Shown: positions 26,175-34,853 of the stretch, piece by piece
Layout: the number at the start of each line of letters is the position of its first letter
How positions within the stretch are numbered: position 1 is the stretch's first letter
DNA from: Candidatus Thiodiazotropha endoloripes
GTDB lineage: Bacteria; Pseudomonadota; Gammaproteobacteria; Chromatiales; Chromatiaceae
Assembly (NCBI RefSeq): GCF_001708965.1
Contig: NZ_LVJW01000006.1
Coordinates: forward strand, 806,001 to 870,000
Length of the DNA: 64,000 nucleotides
Direction: 5' to 3'
Translations under genes and position numbers: made by a program
Notes under the pieces: model-generated
Database searches by the model: none
What the model saw: the letters and a program-made list of their open reading frames with translations, nothing else
What the model was told of the DNA's origin: nothing

Positions 26175-26208
26175 TTAGGACCTGTTAACACTAATCCAAT
26201 AACCCTAG
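26175..26208 (+). repeat. Interspersed repeat copy 2
   Basis: TTAGGACCTGTTAACACT followed by AATCCAATAACCCTAG. Lies between the lipoprotein and the HEYGH protein gene. Same core as the copies at 11150, 32537, 37803 and 60336. Confidence 0.75.
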
Positions 26209-26217
26209 CAGGAATTT

Positions 26218-26661
26218 TCAATTCTCCAACCTGACACAGTTTTCAGCCAATTGGTCAGCCCAACGCTCTGTGGGGAAGGCAGTGTAGGGAGTCTGTTGAA
26301 AGAATCCTGCTTTTTTGACTACTGCCCAACCGATTGATGGCAGACCGATCAAAGGCAGATAGAGGGGCCCCAGCAGCATTGATTGTCGGTAATGACCATA
26401 TTCGTGATAGAGCATCTCATATCCACAGGAGGAGTGCTGATAGAACAGAAAAGGTCCCAAACTGACACCTCCGGTCAACCGCTGATAGCGGATGACACGC
26501 AGAGCACCCAACTGGTTAACCTTTTGCGCCCTTCTATCCAGCAGCCGGGTAATCAGAAAATACCAACCGAGCCCCACTAAGGTTTGCGGTAGACACCAGG
26601 TCCAGTCCAGGAGAATTAATCGATTATTCATGGAATACGGAGAATCTGTTTGAAGCATCAT
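26218..26661 (-). CDS. Small membrane-associated protein with HExxH zinc motif
   Basis: 147 residues from the first ATG; the ATG at 26631 (137 residues, starting MNNRLILLDW) is a good alternative and neither has a clear ribosome site. One hydrophobic helix lies near the start (LPQTLVGLGWYFLITRLL). Further on is YHEYGHYRQS, an HExxH motif as in zinc metallopeptidases, followed by a hydrophobic segment (GPLYLPLIGLPSIGWAVV) and a C-terminal TERWADQLAE that could supply a third ligand from Glu or Asp. The protein is too small for a typical peptidase and may be a membrane enzyme of an uncharacterised family. No operon partner. Confidence 0.6.
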   Translation of the reverse strand: MMLQTDSPYSMNNRLILLDWTWCLPQTLVGLGWYFLITRLLDRRAQKVNQLGALRVIRYQRLTGGVSLGPFLFYQHSSCGYEMLYHEYGHYRQSMLLGPLYLPLIGLPSIGWAVVKKAGFFQQTPYTAFPTERWADQLAENCVRLEN

Positions 26662-26820
26662 TGATTATAGACATAAACTTAACCGCACATTTTTATCGGT
26701 TTTAGTGCAGATTGTTGAGCTTTCAGTAATTCCATTCCCACAACTGAATGTTTTCACACAAACGTCATACTCATTCTTTATATTTGACATGACAAACTTT
26801 GCCCAGCACGTCGAGCCACA

Positions 26821-28641
26821 ATGACAGTCGACTCTGAAAAAGCCATTCTCAAGGCAATCAAAGACAATAAACTCATCAGTTTATTCCAGCCTATCGTTAC
26901 AGCCAACACGCTTGAGATTATCGGTTACGAAGCACTCATCAGAGGACCATCTGATAAAGCATGGCACTCCCCACAGATGCTTTTTTCCCTGGCTGAGCAA
27001 TACGGTATCGGCAACAGGATAGAAATTCACAGCATCAATACACACCTCAAGCGGCGTAAGAAACTTGGCTTGCAGGGCATGCTGTTTTTAAACCTCTCCT
27101 CTTTCTGCATATCGAGTGGTGACTTCATCATTACAGAATTCACCAACCGCTTGAAGAAAGCAGGTATATGCCCCGATCAAGTGGTCATTGAGATCACTGA
27201 GAGGCACCCCGTTGTAGACGTCATCCCAATGATCTCAATCCTGGAAGAGATGCGGGCACACGGACTAAGAATTGCCATTGATGATCTCGGCGCGGGTTAT
27301 TCGAGTCTTCGCCAATGGTCAGAAATACGACCGGATTATGTGAAAATTGATGGTCACTTCATTCAGAACATCCATGAAGACTCTGTAAAACGTCAGTTTG
27401 TTCGCTCGTTCTGTGAAATCGCCAATGACATCGGCTGTTCCATTATAGCTGAGGGTATAGAAACCGAAGAGGAACTGGAGACCATTCAATCTCTGGAGGT
27501 TGACTATCTACAAGGTTACCTGATTGCCAGACCTCAACGTACGCCGATCAAACATACTCCAGCCCGTCTCAGGCAGTTGAATGATGGCACAACGTTTCTG
27601 AGCAATGACCTTCAGGTTCGCGCACTATGCAAACCCACATTGACAATTTCACCACGACTCTCCGTTAGATCACTGGCTGATAAATTTTATCAGGATAAAT
27701 CTCTCCATGTTGCAGTCGTTATTGAGAAAAGCAAGCCTCTAGGCATCATTACCAGAAACAGCCTGCAACAACTTTTTTCCAGTCATTATGGACGTGATCT
27801 GTATGGGCGAAAGCCAGTCGTACTGATCATGAATGATGAGCCCATAACGGTTACCGAAGAGACTGAAATTGAACGCCTTAGCAATCAGATCACAGACAAC
27901 AACGAAACCCTGCCTGACGAATATTTTGTGATTGTTGATAAAAACAAAAAATATACAGGTGTAGGCTCACTTATTGATCTTCTACGAGCCGTTACAGACT
28001 ACAGGATAACGGCTGCAAGACATGCTAACCCACTCACCATGTTGCCTGGTAACCTGCGAATAAACCAACAGATAGATACACTGCTTTCAGCAAACAGTTC
28101 GTTCGTATTAGCCTATTGTGATGTAGATAACTTCAAGCCATTCAATGATACATATGGCTATGCCCGTGGTGATGACGTGATCCGCGAGATCGGCCAACTA
28201 CTGTCCAGACACTCTCAATTCGAGCTGGATTTCGTTGGTCATATCGGGGGAGATGATTTCATTGTGATATTTCGCAGTATTGACTGGGAAGCGCGTTGTC
28301 GGAAAATACTCGATCATTTCCAAAATCATGCACTACGATTCTACGATGAAAAACATAAAGAGTGCGGTGGCATTCCGGCCATCGACAGATCGGGCAATCA
28401 ACAATTTTACGATATCATCTCTATTTCGATAGGAGTGATCCAAGTCAACCACAAATTTTTCACCTCACATAAAGAAGTAGCCTCGATCTCCAGTGAAGTT
28501 AAAAAGCAAGCAAAGAAAACCAAAGGCAATTCACTGTTTATCGACAGACGCTCCTATCAGGACGTTTTTAACACCAAATCAGATGATTCCGATATACCCA
28601 ACAATGTAATTTCAATCAATCTCCCTGACAGTCGACAATAA
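26821..28641 (+). CDS. EAL-CBS-GGDEF c-di-GMP protein
   Basis: 606 residues, soluble. An EAL domain comes first (about 12-245) with intact YEALIRG, NLSS, EITER, IDDLGAGYSSL and GIETEEE, so phosphodiesterase activity is likely. A CBS pair follows (about 265-395; LSVRSLADKFYQDKSLHVAVVI, KKYTGVGSLIDLLR), a domain that senses adenine nucleotides. The last domain is GGDEF-type (about 400-575), with the motif changed to GGDDF at 476-480, which may still be active or may be a GTP-binding allosteric module. The order EAL first, GGDEF last is the reverse of the common one. Monocistronic. Confidence 0.92.
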   Translation: MTVDSEKAILKAIKDNKLISLFQPIVTANTLEIIGYEALIRGPSDKAWHSPQMLFSLAEQYGIGNRIEIHSINTHLKRRKKLGLQGMLFLNLSSFCISSGDFIITEFTNRLKKAGICPDQVVIEITERHPVVDVIPMISILEEMRAHGLRIAIDDLGAGYSSLRQWSEIRPDYVKIDGHFIQNIHEDSVKRQFVRSFCEIANDIGCSIIAEGIETEEELETIQSLEVDYLQGYLIARPQRTPIKHTPARLRQLNDGTTFLSNDLQVRALCKPTLTISPRLSVRSLADKFYQDKSLHVAVVIEKSKPLGIITRNSLQQLFSSHYGRDLYGRKPVVLIMNDEPITVTEETEIERLSNQITDNNETLPDEYFVIVDKNKKYTGVGSLIDLLRAVTDYRITAARHANPLTMLPGNLRINQQIDTLLSANSSFVLAYCDVDNFKPFNDTYGYARGDDVIREIGQLLSRHSQFELDFVGHIGGDDFIVIFRSIDWEARCRKILDHFQNHALRFYDEKHKECGGIPAIDRSGNQQFYDIISISIGVIQVNHKFFTSHKEVASISSEVKKQAKKTKGNSLFIDRRSYQDVFNTKSDDSDIPNNVISINLPDSRQ

Positions 28642-28785
28642 ACTCCTTGCATACAACGAAAATTTAATCGATCAGTTACTCATATGGAGATAGCCTGATC
28701 AGTAAACCGATTTGTCATGAATCATTTAAACCACTTCACCCTATACTAATAATCAGTACCCAATATTTACCGACACCAAGTATCA

Positions 28786-29259
28786 CTACTGGTCAGCGAT
28801 GGTAATCGTACGCCCGTCTGCTGACACTTCGAGATCCAGCTTCTGACCATTAAGAGTACCTTCAAATTCATATCCAACCACCTTCATACTCGCAGAGTGA
28901 GTGGCTTCTATCTTGCTAGGAACAAAACCATGCATCTTTTTGTCGAGCGCCTTAAGAATTGCGCCTGGTACCATTTCAATCGGAAATATAATTTCAACTT
29001 CTTCAATTTTTCCATCGGGAAAAACATCAAATTCTGCTAAATGACCATCCGATAATTTCCCCTGAATTTCATAAACGACAGACCCATCTTCTTCCGTTTC
29101 TATATTGGCCGTCAATAAAGTAGCTTTTTCAAAACGCTGATTCAACACCTTCATCACAGTTTGCGGAACTTCAGATAGGGCAATCTTCTTTTCTGTGCCA
29201 GCAAAAGCCGGATTAAGACCAACCATCAATACAACACTAGCAATGATAAGCAATTTCAT
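28786..29259 (-). CDS. Secreted PepSY-like protein
   Basis: 157 residues from the ATG at 29259, chosen because AAGGAG lies 7 bases upstream and a signal peptide starts there (MKLLIIASVVLMVGLNPAFA). The mature part has two tandem PepSY-like units of about 65 residues (SEVPQTVMKVLNQRFEKA...YEIQGKLSDGHLAEFDVFPDGKI, then PGAILKALDKKMHGFVPSKIEATHS...YEFEGTLNGQKLDLEVSADG). Such beta/alpha repeats are found in periplasmic inhibitors and in small secreted proteins of unknown ligand. Last gene of the Na/Pi transporter operon, 10 bases after the coiled-coil gene. Confidence 0.8.
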   Translation of the reverse strand: MKLLIIASVVLMVGLNPAFAGTEKKIALSEVPQTVMKVLNQRFEKATLLTANIETEEDGSVVYEIQGKLSDGHLAEFDVFPDGKIEEVEIIFPIEMVPGAILKALDKKMHGFVPSKIEATHSASMKVVGYEFEGTLNGQKLDLEVSADGRTITIADQ

Positions 29260-29269
29260 TTTGAACTCC

Positions 29270-29494
29270 TTAACCGAATGTTTTCTTGAAGTCATCACGA
29301 AGCATATTCAAGAACTCCTTAAGAGAGTTAAAGGTCGTATCCAGATCCGCGTAGTGAAAATCCAGTTGATCAACGGCTTTATGTTGTTCAAACTCAACCT
29401 CTTTTTGCAGTTCCCCCTTCAGACCTGCAAGTTTAGATTCCAGTTCAGCGATTTTCTCTTCCAAGGCCTGCTTATGCGTTTGAATATCAGACAT
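29270..29494 (-). CDS. Small coiled-coil protein
   Basis: 74 residues, highly helical, with a heptad coiled coil over about residues 8-36 (LEEKIAELESKLAGLKGELQKE). A second helix (FHYADLDTTFNSLKEFLNMLRDDFKKTF) may fold back to make a hairpin. No signal peptide. It sits between the Na/Pi transporter (20 bases upstream) and the PepSY-like gene, so it may be a cytosolic partner or regulator of the transporter. No family name recognised. Confidence 0.75.
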   Translation of the reverse strand: MSDIQTHKQALEEKIAELESKLAGLKGELQKEVEFEQHKAVDQLDFHYADLDTTFNSLKEFLNMLRDDFKKTFG

Positions 29495-29514
29495 TTCAAC
29501 AACTCCTTTGAGAC

Positions 29515-30675
29515 TTAGAACAAATATTCACTTGTACCGATCAGAAGTAGCGGAATAATGACAAATACGAGCAACATATATCCTGCCACATACAGTTTGT
29601 TTTTCTGGGCTAATACCGAAAGGGTTTCTGCAGCTTTAACCGGAATGTCACGCAACAGGGGAACACCATATATCACGATTACGCCGATCAGATTGTAGAG
29701 AAGGTGTATTAGAGCAATCTGTAAAGCAAAAATTGCATTGACACCAGTTACTGCTGTCGCAGCCAGGAGCGCCGTAATGGTGGTACCGATATTGGCGCCC
29801 AACGTGAATGGGTAGACCTGACGCAGGGAGAAAACCCCGCTACCTGCCAGAGGAACGATCAAACTGGTGGTTGTTGACGATGATTGAACCAACACTGTGA
29901 TAAGTGTTCCTGACGATATACCTAGAACAGGCCCTCGACCTACAGCATTGTGCAGTATATCTTTAGCTTTACCGACCATGATAACTTTCAGAATCTTGCC
30001 AATCGCCGTTATGACAAAAAAGATAAATGTAATGCCCAAAACGATTAAGACAATACCAACGATCAGATCTGAGAAGCCGATAGTTCCAAGTGATTCTTTT
30101 AATAGGTTTAACGGTGGCTTAACTATAGGCTTGATAAAATTAAACCCTTTAACCGACATAGACTCGCCGCCCACCATTAACTGGGCCAAGTAAGCCCCCA
30201 CTCTCTCCAACAAACCGAACATTACTTCCAATGGAAGAAATATCACAACACTAAGAACATTAAAGAAATCGTGAATGGTTGCCGCAGCAAACGCACGCCT
30301 GAAATCATCGCCCTGTTTCACCATTCCCAAAGACACAATGGTATTAGTCACTGTCGTACCAATGTTTGCACCCATTACCATTGGGATCGCAATTTCAACC
30401 GGCATCCCTCCTGCCACCAAGCCAACAATTATCGATGTAACGGTACTTGATGACTGAATAAGGGCAGTGGCCAAAACACCAATCACCAGTGCTGTTATCG
30501 GATTACTGGCAAATTCAAATAGCTCTTTGGCTTGAGGTCCCGCAGCCAGTTTGAATCCACTTCCGATCATCCCCACGGCAACCAAAAGCAGATAAACCAA
30601 GAAGGCTATAGTGAACCATTGTTTCCAATTTGAAGTCCCCGCCGAGACAGAAGTTTGTGCCACTGCTTCGTTCAC
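29515..30675 (-). CDS. Na/Pi-cotransporter family protein
   Basis: 386 residues, eight or more hydrophobic helices. It has the two inverted QSSS repeats of the family: TALIQSSSTVTSIIVGLVAGG followed by GANIGTTVTNT, and TVLVQSSSTTTSLIVPLAGSG followed by GANIGTTITAL. These bind phosphate and sodium in SLC34/NptA-type transporters. No PhoU-like C-terminal domain, unlike some bacterial members. Substrate could be phosphate or another anion. First gene of a three-gene operon with a coiled-coil protein and a PepSY-like secreted protein. Ribosome site AAGGAGAG, well placed. Confidence 0.92.
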   Translation of the reverse strand: MNEAVAQTSVSAGTSNWKQWFTIAFLVYLLLVAVGMIGSGFKLAAGPQAKELFEFASNPITALVIGVLATALIQSSSTVTSIIVGLVAGGMPVEIAIPMVMGANIGTTVTNTIVSLGMVKQGDDFRRAFAAATIHDFFNVLSVVIFLPLEVMFGLLERVGAYLAQLMVGGESMSVKGFNFIKPIVKPPLNLLKESLGTIGFSDLIVGIVLIVLGITFIFFVITAIGKILKVIMVGKAKDILHNAVGRGPVLGISSGTLITVLVQSSSTTTSLIVPLAGSGVFSLRQVYPFTLGANIGTTITALLAATAVTGVNAIFALQIALIHLLYNLIGVIVIYGVPLLRDIPVKAAETLSVLAQKNKLYVAGYMLLVFVIIPLLLIGTSEYLF

Positions 30676-30964
30676 AGATCTCTCCTTAAACCTTGAATGA
30701 CTATAATCGGTTAATCTCCACTGAATAGTACTTTTTCAAGGTGACATAGTGGTTACTGAAGAGATATCTCAACTAGCAAAAGCGACATGACTTGGTCACA
30801 CAACTTATGTATTTTTTACACAATGCCAGTCCTGTGGCACAACATATGATGCAACAGCTCAAATGAATCCATGATTAGTCAGGAGAAATGACCAACTATC
30901 GGATCACTACTATCCGGATAACATCACAACAATGTCGCTTTTCGCCGGATTAATCCGATAATCG

Positions 30965-32395
30965 CTACTCGATACGGCAGGATGACAGATCTGCAATCTG
31001 CAGATTGTAACTGGCGCCAGGGTTCTCCGGCGATGGACCCTGGGTAAGAATGGCAAGACCACTTTTTAGGCCTTTTTCATGCAGCCAGCGACAGGTAAAA
31101 GCCCCCCAGTCCTGTAGATCTTTCTCCACTTTAAGCGGAAAGACGCCATAGGAAAATTGCAATGCCTGACAGACCGCCTCTTCCGTACTGAATGCATTTA
31201 TCCAGACCGGCAGACGATAACGGGTAATACTCCGTGCTGTAGCCCCAGAGCGTGTAGGTACAATTACAGCTGTAGGGTCGAGTTTGATCACTGCCTGCTG
31301 CACACAATGGGCAATCAGATCTGTAGGTAGAAAGCCGTGATTACGTGGCATCCGCTCTTCACGCACAAGCATATTCCGACTCGGCTCTGTATCTGCAGCA
31401 ATCCTGGCAAGCATTTCTACCGCTTCCACCGGATAACGCCCCATTGCAGATTCAGCAGACAGCATCACTGCATCCGTACCATCCAGAATGGCATTCGCCA
31501 CATCTGTAGCCTCCGCTCGCGTCGGCCTTCGATGTGCCGTCATCGATTCGAGCATCTGGGTGGCGGTGATCACCGGTTTCCCCATGTGATTGGCTCGCTC
31601 CATCAAATCTTTCTGTATCACTGCCATGCGCGAAATCGGTATCTCGACACCAAGATCCCCACGCGCCACCATGATCCCGTCAGAGATTTCCAGAATCGAC
31701 TCCAGATTCTCCAAAGCCTCCAATCTTTCGATCTTTGCAATAACGAAAGGTCTATGGCCAATTTCATCCGCAGCGGCCAGCAGATTCTCAATATCGCCAC
31801 CATCAGAGACAAAGGATTGACTCACCGCATCCACACCCGCTTGCAAGGCAAACTGCAGACATTCGCGATCATGTTCGGTAAAGGCCCCGAATCCCAGATC
31901 AATACCAGGCAGATTCAAGCCCTTTCTTGATGATAGCTCCCCTCCAGCACGCACTTCACAATGAACCTCGGTACCCTCGACAGCTTCCACCTTGAGTGAT
32001 ATCAGGCCATCATTCAAAAACAGCTTGTCATCCACCGTAACAATTTTCGGTAGTTGCTTAAGGCTAACCGAGACACGTCGATTATCACCCGCTATTTCAT
32101 CCGTGGTAAGAGTCAACTTATCACCGATATGTAGCTCCACCGCTCCTCCTGGTATCTCTCCGATGCGCATTTTCGGCCCTGGAAGATCAGCCATGATCGC
32201 AAGCCGTTTTCCCGTTTTCTCTGCCGCTCGGCGTAGTTTAAGAATATTCTCCTGATGTGTGGAAAAATCCCCATGGGAAAAATTCAAACGGGCGACATTC
32301 ATACCTGCCAGCAACAGCCGCTGCATGACCTCTTCAGAATCGGAAGCCGGACCGATGGTGCCAATAATCTTGACTTTGTTGCTTGGGTATATCAC
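30965..32395 (-). CDS. pyk: Pyruvate kinase
   Basis: 476 residues. Typical motifs are present: KIIGTIGPASDSEEVMQRLL, GMNVARLNFSHG, the catalytic lysine region VIAKIERLEALENLE, GIMVARGDLGVEIP, KPVITATQMLESM and the A/C domain sequence TEEAVCQALQFSYGVFPL. It converts phosphoenolpyruvate and ADP to pyruvate and ATP in the last step of glycolysis. Monocistronic. The upstream 237 bases include one interspersed repeat. A cluster of CGGAT/ATCCG palindromes (30895-30960) follows the stop codon. Confidence 0.97.
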   Translation of the reverse strand: MIYPSNKVKIIGTIGPASDSEEVMQRLLLAGMNVARLNFSHGDFSTHQENILKLRRAAEKTGKRLAIMADLPGPKMRIGEIPGGAVELHIGDKLTLTTDEIAGDNRRVSVSLKQLPKIVTVDDKLFLNDGLISLKVEAVEGTEVHCEVRAGGELSSRKGLNLPGIDLGFGAFTEHDRECLQFALQAGVDAVSQSFVSDGGDIENLLAAADEIGHRPFVIAKIERLEALENLESILEISDGIMVARGDLGVEIPISRMAVIQKDLMERANHMGKPVITATQMLESMTAHRRPTRAEATDVANAILDGTDAVMLSAESAMGRYPVEAVEMLARIAADTEPSRNMLVREERMPRNHGFLPTDLIAHCVQQAVIKLDPTAVIVPTRSGATARSITRYRLPVWINAFSTEEAVCQALQFSYGVFPLKVEKDLQDWGAFTCRWLHEKGLKSGLAILTQGPSPENPGASYNLQIADLSSCRIE

Positions 32396-32536
32396 TGATT
32401 TGCACTCTTCATCTCTCTTTGAAGCATGCTATTTTAATGATCTTTGATGAAGTTATTATTATCAGGTATTAAAATAATCTGTCACATTTCTGCCACTAGA
32501 TCAGCGTAAGCTCCATCGGCACCTTCAAGACGATTC

Positions 32537-32580
32537 TAGGGTCTGTTAACACTCATTTAGTAGGCACTGCTGTGCCTGAA
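32537..32580 (+). repeat. Interspersed repeat copy 3
   Basis: TAGGGTCTGTTAACACTC, then ATTTAGTAGGCACTGCTGTG. Lies between pyk and the nhaR pseudogene, in the 237-base gap that shows no gene. Confidence 0.75.
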
Positions 32581-32632
32581 GGTCTGGGACTGTTTTCACC
32601 CAGCGGCGTTATCATTCGCTATCGTCAAGCTG

Positions 32633-33537
32633 TTACCAACAACACGACTTGAATAGATCATTTTTTGCCGTCTGAGTAATGGTATTGATTGCCGGGTGTT
32701 TGATGTGCCGTTCAGGGGATGTCACAAAGAAGCTCTCGGTTATTTCATCGGAACGCCCCACAACCTGCACTCGATACTTGTCTATCACATCCTGCTCCAC
32801 AACGGTTGGAGAGGTAAACACCCCTGTGCCGCGTTCACCAAAGGTCTTCATTAACGCCCAATCCTCAAATTCCGCGACCACCATCGGTTCGATCTGCTGG
32901 CGCTGGAACCAGATTTCCAGATTGCGTCTCAGGCTACTGCCACTGCTTGGCATTAATATGTTCTGCCCATGCAGACTGACAGGGTATTCGCTGCGTAATC
33001 GTCGGGCATCATCAGGGGCGGCAAAAAATGTAATGCCACTTTCAACCAAGGCTTGATTATAGGCACGTATATTCAGCGTGGGATTGATCGGACTGTCGGC
33101 CAACACCATATCGAGTTTATGTACCGAGAGATCGGCCAGCAAGTCCACCAGTGGCGCTTCATGACAGATCAGTTTTACTGGATCCTGCATCTTCAACACG
33201 GTTCGAGCACACGATAGGCAAGCAGCTTGGGGACGACCATGGCAACACCCACTTTGAGTGTTATGGCCGTTCCCTGAGTACGGCCGGAGAGCATATCCTC
33301 AGTTCGATACCAAGACGAAACATCTCATCCGCGTAGGAGAAGACCAGCCGTCCGGTTTCAGTCAACACCAAACGCCTCCCCTCTTTACGAAACAGTTCAC
33401 TGCCAACCTGTGACTCCAACTCTCTCAACTGGCCACTGATCGTCTGAGGCGTAATAAAGAGTGCCTCCGCTGCCTGTACAATCGTACCGTGACTGGCGAC
33501 AGCGCAGATGTTTAAGATTCAGTTTGAGATTCTGCAT
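32633..33537 (-). pseudogene. nhaR: Decayed LysR-family regulator, NhaR-like
   Basis: Read from the ATG at 33537 the gene begins MQNLKLNLKHLR and should continue with a LysR helix-turn-helix. That helix-turn-helix is found in another frame (ASHGTIVQAAEALFITPQTISGQLRELESQVGSELF), so a small deletion lies near 33500. A second lesion (one base lost after RLGIEL, about 33310) shifts into DMLSGRTQGTAITLKVGVAMVVPKLLAYRVLEP. A third base loss near 33200 shifts into the C-terminal frame 32633-33199, which holds the effector domain (LICHEAPLVDLLADLSVHKLDMVLAD). The family is NhaR, regulator of Na+/H+ antiporters; no antiporter gene is in the window. Dead gene. Confidence 0.85.
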
Positions 33538-33653
33538 ATATCCTCCAGGTCAGACAGACAAACCACACAGGCCAACAGTTGCAGCAATCAGCCAACGACT
33601 TGGGTCACCATGAATGAACCTTGAGTTAAATCGACCTTGTTGATTAACGCAAT

Positions 33654-34130
33654 TCATTTTACCGGTAACACAAAATTTTGCGATTTGACCGCGAGCATCG
33701 ATGCTTTGCTATTCCGTAATACATCCTCTGCCGTATTACCGCTAACAGCCCCGGCACACCAGTTCTTCCCACAGTACCCATAACGATCAGGTCTGCATTG
33801 AGACTATCTGACAGCTCATGAATCACTTTTGAGGCATCGCCATGTACCAGCTCTATTACCGCATCATCCGATGTCATACCATAGCTTTTGAGTAGTAGCC
33901 TGAAGTTTTCTCTTGTGACTCATTTCAGTCATATTGATCAATAGATTGAATTCACTCTGCGAGAGACGGAAGCGACCAGCACGCAATATCGATTCACCTT
34001 TTATTTTTCAGGCATGCACCACACTAAGCTGAGTCGATTCCCAGCGCGCCAGGGATGAGGCCAGGTCCTTTACAAGCGAGGAACAGTTATCATTCGCAGG
34101 CGCCAGGATGAGAATCTCAAAGAGTCCGTT
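33654..34130 (-). pseudogene. Decayed universal stress protein, UspE-like C-terminal part
   Basis: From about 34130 the frame gives EILILAPANDNCSSLVKDLA...LSVVHA, then a TGA at 34008-34010 where the family has Trp, then KIKGESILRAGRFRLSQSEF. After a frameshift near 33890 it reaches DDAVIELVHGDASKVIHELSDSLNADLIVMGTVGRTGVPGLL. A second shift near 33760 reaches GNTAEDVLRNSKASMLAVKS and a stop at 33654. GTVGRTGVPGLL and NTAEDVL are the ATP-binding signature of tandem-type Usp proteins. The N-terminal half is missing, cut at the junction with the next gene. Dead gene. Confidence 0.85.
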
Positions 34131-34132
34131 GC

Positions 34133-34825
34133 CTAGGCAGCAGACTTCAGGCCACATTTACGATTCGCCGGAACAGCCACATCCATCAGACGTGGATTAT
34201 CCAGCTGCAGATTGTTCATGATTTCCACATAGGACTGTTTATCCGCGATCTGCAGTCTTGGATTAAACAGCCTCTCTTCATGAATGGTACTCACTGTCAT
34301 GCCGTTATAGTCATGTGCCGGATAGACAAGTGTCTGCTCAGGAAGCTTCAGCAACTTTTCAAACAGACTGTCATATTGATCAGCCGGATCGCCATTTTGA
34401 AAATCAGTACGTCCGGTGCCACGAATCAATAATGTATCGCCGGTAAACACCCGGTCCGCCATGACAAAGCTGTAGGAGTCATCTGTATGCCCTGGCGTAT
34501 AGAGTATATCCAGATATAGATTATCCACCTTGAGTTTGTCACCCTCATTGAAATGGAGCGATACACAATCAGTATTGGACATCTCACCCATTGCACTGGT
34601 ACATCCAGTACTCTGCCTCAGTTCACCAATACCGGTCACATGATCTGCATGGATATGCGTATCAACCGCAAACACCAACTTCAAATCCATTTCTCGCACT
34701 AATTGTATGTACTGGTCCACGTTGGATTTTACCGGGTCGATCAGTAACGCTTCACCTCCTATGCGCTGTGCAAGCAAATAGGTATAAGTGGAAGACTCAT
34801 GGTCGAAAAGCTGACGGAAAATCAT
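34133..34825 (-). CDS. ETHE1-type persulfide dioxygenase (MBL-fold)
   Basis: 230 residues from the ATG at 34825, which has AGGAG at an 8-base spacing; the ATG 6 bases upstream is too close to it. Metallo-beta-lactamase fold with the metal motif THIHADH (His57, His59, Asp61, His62), YTPGHTDDSYSF, FTGDTLLIRGTGRTDFQNGD and VYPAHDYNG, all typical of ETHE1/persulfide dioxygenases, which oxidise glutathione persulfide to sulfite and glutathione in the cytoplasm. Directly downstream (28 bases) of a rhodanese gene, matching the known sulfide-detoxification pairing. The sulfite produced would feed sulfur oxidation. Confidence 0.9.
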   Translation of the reverse strand: MIFRQLFDHESSTYTYLLAQRIGGEALLIDPVKSNVDQYIQLVREMDLKLVFAVDTHIHADHVTGIGELRQSTGCTSAMGEMSNTDCVSLHFNEGDKLKVDNLYLDILYTPGHTDDSYSFVMADRVFTGDTLLIRGTGRTDFQNGDPADQYDSLFEKLLKLPEQTLVYPAHDYNGMTVSTIHEERLFNPRLQIADKQSYVEIMNNLQLDNPRLMDVAVPANRKCGLKSAA

Positions 34826-34853
34826 CTGCATAACTCCTACGTTCTAATTCATA

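Noticed and set aside
25792-26178. Plus-strand frame with SPPVSPPV repeats
   Set aside because: It is the complement of the GGDT minisatellite in the lipoprotein gene; the lipoprotein has signal peptide and lipobox, this frame has neither.
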